The translations under genes and the position numbers were made by a program. A DNA stretch of 64,000 nucleotides from Alphaproteobacteria bacterium (GTDB lineage: Bacteria; Pseudomonadota; Alphaproteobacteria; Micropepsales; Micropepsaceae), in assembly GCA_023259375.1 (NCBI GenBank), contig JAHFQC010000021.1:1-64000 (forward strand). Reading direction: 5' to 3'. Below are positions 60,916 through 64,000 of the stretch, one piece after another (the stretch's first letter is position 1; each line of letters opens with the position of its first letter). The notes under the pieces were generated by a model. It saw only the letters and a list, made by a program, of their open reading frames with translations, was not told the DNA's origin and did no database searches.

Positions 60916-62649
60916 TTACGCCAGCCGCCCCTCGGTCATCGTCACGATGCGGTCGCAGCCGTTCAGGGTGTCGGGGCGGTGGGCGATGATCACCAGCGTT
61001 GGCCTGGGCTGCAGCGCCCTCAGGCGAGCAAGGATGGTTGCCTCGGTTGGTGGATCGAGGGCGTTGGTTGCTTCGTCGAGGATCAACAGCCGGGCGCGGC
61101 GGAGCACGGCGCGCGCCAAGGCGATCCGCTGGCGTTCGCCGCCCGAGACCAGAGTGCCGCGCTCGCCGACCACGGTATCGAGCCCGGCGGGCAGGTCGCG
61201 GACAAACCCGGCTTCGACCAGATCGAGCGCCTGCCACATGCGGTCTTCGTCAGCGGTCGGATCGGCCCAAGCGAGATTGCGCCGGATGGTGTCGTGGAAC
61301 AGGAACGGGTCCTGCGCGACATAGCCGATGCTGTTGCGCCACCGGCTTAGCATGGCGCCTTCGAGCGGCTGTCCGCCGACGGTGACCCTGCCGGATTGCG
61401 GCGGATAGAGACCGGCGAGAAGATCGGCGAATGTCGTCTTTCCGGCACCCGACGAACCGTTGATGCCGAGACACGTGCCCGGCGCAATCGTCAGTGTCAG
61501 ATCGTGTACGCCGTGCGCGTCGCCCGCTCCGTCCTGGGGATGATCGAACCCGACGTGTTCGAACCGCACTTCGCCCAATATCGGCTGCATGTCGCCGGCC
61601 GTGACGACCGGAACGGTACCGTCCTCGAGATCGCGCCGCAGGCTACGGACCGCGTCATAGGCCGGCAAGGCGTTGGCGAGCATCTGGGCGCCTTGCTGGA
61701 TTTGTCCCGATGGGCCGCTCATCCGCGCCACCACCAGAAGCAACGCGACCAGCATCGCGGGCGCAACATGGAACATCGTCAGGCCGGCGAGCACGATCAA
61801 CGCGCCAACCACGGCGGACACGGTCGCAATCGCCAGCCGCGATACCGTCTGCTGACGCAAATAGCTGAGTTGTTGACCGCTCTGTTCGACAATGGTCGAG
61901 CGGAACGCGGCGAGATAACCGCTCTGAAGATTCTGACTGACCGCCAGTTTCAGTCCGCCGAGGAATTGCGCCGTGCCGTGCAACAGGACTTCGCTGGAAC
62001 TGGTGATCAGTTTTCCCAGACGATTGGCGCTTCGCATCGCCGGAAACAATGCCAGCCCGCTTGCGATCAGCAACACGAACGACAGCAGCGCCAGCGGCAA
62101 CGACAGCCAGATCGCCAGGACGCACTGGGCGGTCAGCATCACGACCGAGGTCAGGCTTTGGGTGAGAAAGTACGCCGCCACGCCGATCTGCTGGATGTCG
62201 CCGCTCATGACATGGATGACGCGGGCATGCCGCAGGCGCACCACCTTGCTCCAGGGCGCGGCGGCGAGGGCTTCGGCGACACGGCAGCGCTGCTGCTCGA
62301 CAAATCCGATGCGCAATTCCGCCAATATCGTATCGCGCGCCATCAGAACCACCGCGCGCACGATCATCACCGCAACGAAGATGCCGAGGAGCAGCGCCAG
62401 GCGTGCGGGCAAAGTGGTGAGGCCGGTCCAGTCGAACAGCATCGCGCTGAGACGCTGAATCCGGCCGCTGTGGTTGCCCTCGAACAGAACCGCCAGGACC
62501 GGTGCGATCAGCGCCAGTCCGATGCCTTCCAGCATCGCGCCCGACAATACCAGCGCCCCGGCGCGCAAACCCTTGCGGCCCGCAAACGCCGAGAAGTCAC
62601 GTACCAGAACTGTTATAGATGCCAACAATCCATTTTTGGCCAGCCTCAC
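60916..62649 (-). CDS. ABC transporter, fused TMD-NBD (peptide/lipid exporter type)
   Basis: GINGSSGAGKTTFADLLAGL; VSGGERQRIALARAVL; overlaps upstream B2-like gene by 4 nt. Confidence 0.93.
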   Translation of the reverse strand: MRLAKNGLLASITVLVRDFSAFAGRKGLRAGALVLSGAMLEGIGLALIAPVLAVLFEGNHSGRIQRLSAMLFDWTGLTTLPARLALLLGIFVAVMIVRAVVLMARDTILAELRIGFVEQQRCRVAEALAAAPWSKVVRLRHARVIHVMSGDIQQIGVAAYFLTQSLTSVVMLTAQCVLAIWLSLPLALLSFVLLIASGLALFPAMRSANRLGKLITSSSEVLLHGTAQFLGGLKLAVSQNLQSGYLAAFRSTIVEQSGQQLSYLRQQTVSRLAIATVSAVVGALIVLAGLTMFHVAPAMLVALLLVVARMSGPSGQIQQGAQMLANALPAYDAVRSLRRDLEDGTVPVVTAGDMQPILGEVRFEHVGFDHPQDGAGDAHGVHDLTLTIAPGTCLGINGSSGAGKTTFADLLAGLYPPQSGRVTVGGQPLEGAMLSRWRNSIGYVAQDPFLFHDTIRRNLAWADPTADEDRMWQALDLVEAGFVRDLPAGLDTVVGERGTLVSGGERQRIALARAVLRRARLLILDEATNALDPPTEATILARLRALQPRPTLVIIAHRPDTLNGCDRIVTMTEGRLA

Positions 62650-63062
62650 GATTTTCCCCCCAGATCGGCCAAGGGCGAAAATTCCGGCGCGATTTCACCC
62701 CCCAGGACGATGGTATCACCTACCAAGAGCCAGGCATGGGCGGAAAGCCCGCCGTCGGCGCGGTTGACGCCGAACCGGATGATGGTCTCAATGCCGCGAC
62801 GCCGCAGCATGATGGCGCCGGCGATGGCCTGCACCAGACAGGTCGTCCGCCATGGCATATGAGCCGCAACCCGCTGCAGCCGCCGCGCCACGTAGCGGGC
62901 ATTGCCGACCCGGCGTTCGGATATTTGCGACGATGGCGCAACGGCGGCGCCGAACCAGCGCGCCGTCCATCGGAACGGCACCACGAACACCAGGACCCAT
63001 GCGATCCACAAGGCGGCGACCGTCTCCGCAGCGCCAAGCCAGTATCGGATGCCTGCAATCAT
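62646..63062 (-). CDS. Lasso-peptide biosynthesis B2-like / Transglut_core3 protein
   Basis: 138 aa; RVAAHMPWRTTCLVQAIAGAIMLRRRGIETIIRFGVNR...GLSAHAWLLVGDTIVLGG shows the C...H...D spacing of B2 proteins. Confidence 0.8.
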   Translation of the reverse strand: MIAGIRYWLGAAETVAALWIAWVLVFVVPFRWTARWFGAAVAPSSQISERRVGNARYVARRLQRVAAHMPWRTTCLVQAIAGAIMLRRRGIETIIRFGVNRADGGLSAHAWLLVGDTIVLGGEIAPEFSPLADLGGKS

Positions 63063-63181
63063 GGCGTCTCGTCTTCGCAAAGGCGAACCTAGCCGGCAGA
63101 CCCTAGCATGATTTGACGCAATGCCGAGCGTGCGTGGCAATCCGCAAACGCGGATGGGTCACGATTGTTTGAGAGTTGACC

Positions 63182-63448
63182 TTATTTCAAATGTCCGGCG
63201 GTGCGCATGATGAACGCGAGCACCTGGGCCACCGCTTTGTACAGCGATTCAGGAATTTCCTGGTCGATCTCGATGGTCGCCAGCGCTTCGGCGAGGGCGG
63301 GGTTTTGCTGGATCGGAACGCCGGCTTCCTTGGCCTTGGCGATGATCGCTTCGCCCACCGCGCCGCGTCCCGAGGCCACCACGCGCGGGGCATGCAGGTG
63401 CTCGTATTTCAGCGCGACGGCGAGGGGATTTGGTTTAGGCGCCGTCAT
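63182..63448 (-). CDS. Standalone FlhB C-terminal-domain-like protein (EscU/YscU/HrcU-like)
   Basis: NPLAVALKYEHLHAPRVVASGRGAVGEAIIAKAKEAGVPIQQNPALAEAL. Confidence 0.9.
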   Translation of the reverse strand: MTAPKPNPLAVALKYEHLHAPRVVASGRGAVGEAIIAKAKEAGVPIQQNPALAEALATIEIDQEIPESLYKAVAQVLAFIMRTAGHLK

Positions 63449-64000
63449 GATGCGCTATCCACCAGCGAACCATAAGGCCGCGACACGCCCGCGCCGGACT
63501 GGAACGCGATGTCGGCGTCGAGCGTCACCGCGGTCAGCGCATCGGTCAGCCACGACGAATTGCGGCTCAGCTTCTCAAGACTTTCGGGCCGGTCGGCGCC
63601 GATCGTCACCCAGGCATGATCGCCCGACAGCGCGAGATTAGCGCGCACCGGTCCCAGCGGTTCGATATTGATGGCGAGGCCGACCCGCCACACCGGTTCG
63701 GGCGCGTCCGGTGAGGAGCCTTTGTGATCGCGGGTGATGATCATCTGACCGACCGCGGCGCCTTGCGGCGTCATCAATGGAACGTCGAAGATCCAGCGGG
63801 TTTCGCCCGGTTTGTTTTGATCGGGCAACGACGCCATCTGCAGCAGGCTCTCGCGCGCCAGCGCGGCTTCGCTGCCATTGGCGAGGAGTTTTGCCGTCAG
63901 CGCCGGATCGGCATTTTCGGGCAGGCTGGGCTGCGCCGGACTTTGCGCCATTGGGGCACCGCCACGGACCGGCGGCGGCACGTTCGGTGCGGATGCGTTC
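63445..64000 (-). CDS. FliK-like flagellar hook-length control C-terminal region (partial, extends off right edge)
   Basis: Pro/Ala-rich linker and FliK-like C-terminal fold (INIEPLGPVRANLALSGDHAWVTIGAD); ATGA-type overlap with the FlhB-like gene; frame open at window end. Confidence 0.65.
   Translation of the reverse strand, partial: NASAPNVPPPVRGGAPMAQSPAQPSLPENADPALTAKLLANGSEAALARESLLQMASLPDQNKPGETRWIFDVPLMTPQGAAVGQMIITRDHKGSSPDAPEPVWRVGLAINIEPLGPVRANLALSGDHAWVTIGADRPESLEKLSRNSSWLTDALTAVTLDADIAFQSGAGVSRPYGSLVDSAS

Noticed and set aside
60916-64000. Complete lasso-peptide biosynthetic gene cluster
   Set aside because: Only B2-like and ABC components are visible. No precursor, B1/RRE or cyclase could be supported, so it is reported only as an orphan pair.

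Overview
This is a GC-rich chromosomal window that looks alphaproteobacterial, judging by its synteny: sufBCDS-U-T-A, tRNA-Leu/tig, clpP-clpX-lon-hup and glnB-glnA. Almost all of it is protein coding. I saw no rRNA operon, CRISPR array, prophage or transposase. The main blocks are: a SUF Fe-S operon; an M13 peptidase lipoprotein; a diguanylate cyclase; two DEAD-box helicases; a GH31 + GH27 glycosidase pair; parE; two tandem sensor histidine kinases followed by two tiny paralogous ORFs that converge on a radical SAM gene; two TetR regulators with clear palindromic operators; glnBA; nnrD; bactofilin; tRNA-Leu(UAG) and trigger factor; a ~13 kb stretch of secreted peptidase-like and UrcA-family genes inserted between tig and clpP; clpP, clpX, a PRMT-like methyltransferase, lon and hup; tRNA-Val(UAC); and an ABC transporter overlapping a lasso-peptide-B2-like (Transglut_core3) gene beside FlhB-C-like and FliK-like genes. 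The best candidates for an undescribed system are: (i) the orphan B2-like/ABC pair; (ii) the five-gene operon at 47.0-50.7 kb (small secreted protein, DUF2975-like membrane protein, XRE regulator, HExxH protein, double-DTG aspartyl protease); (iii) the tandem M1-like/UrcA/UrcA/M1-like cluster; and (iv) the paired mini-ORFs beside a radical SAM gene. All assignments come from motif and sequence recognition by eye. No database search was run.
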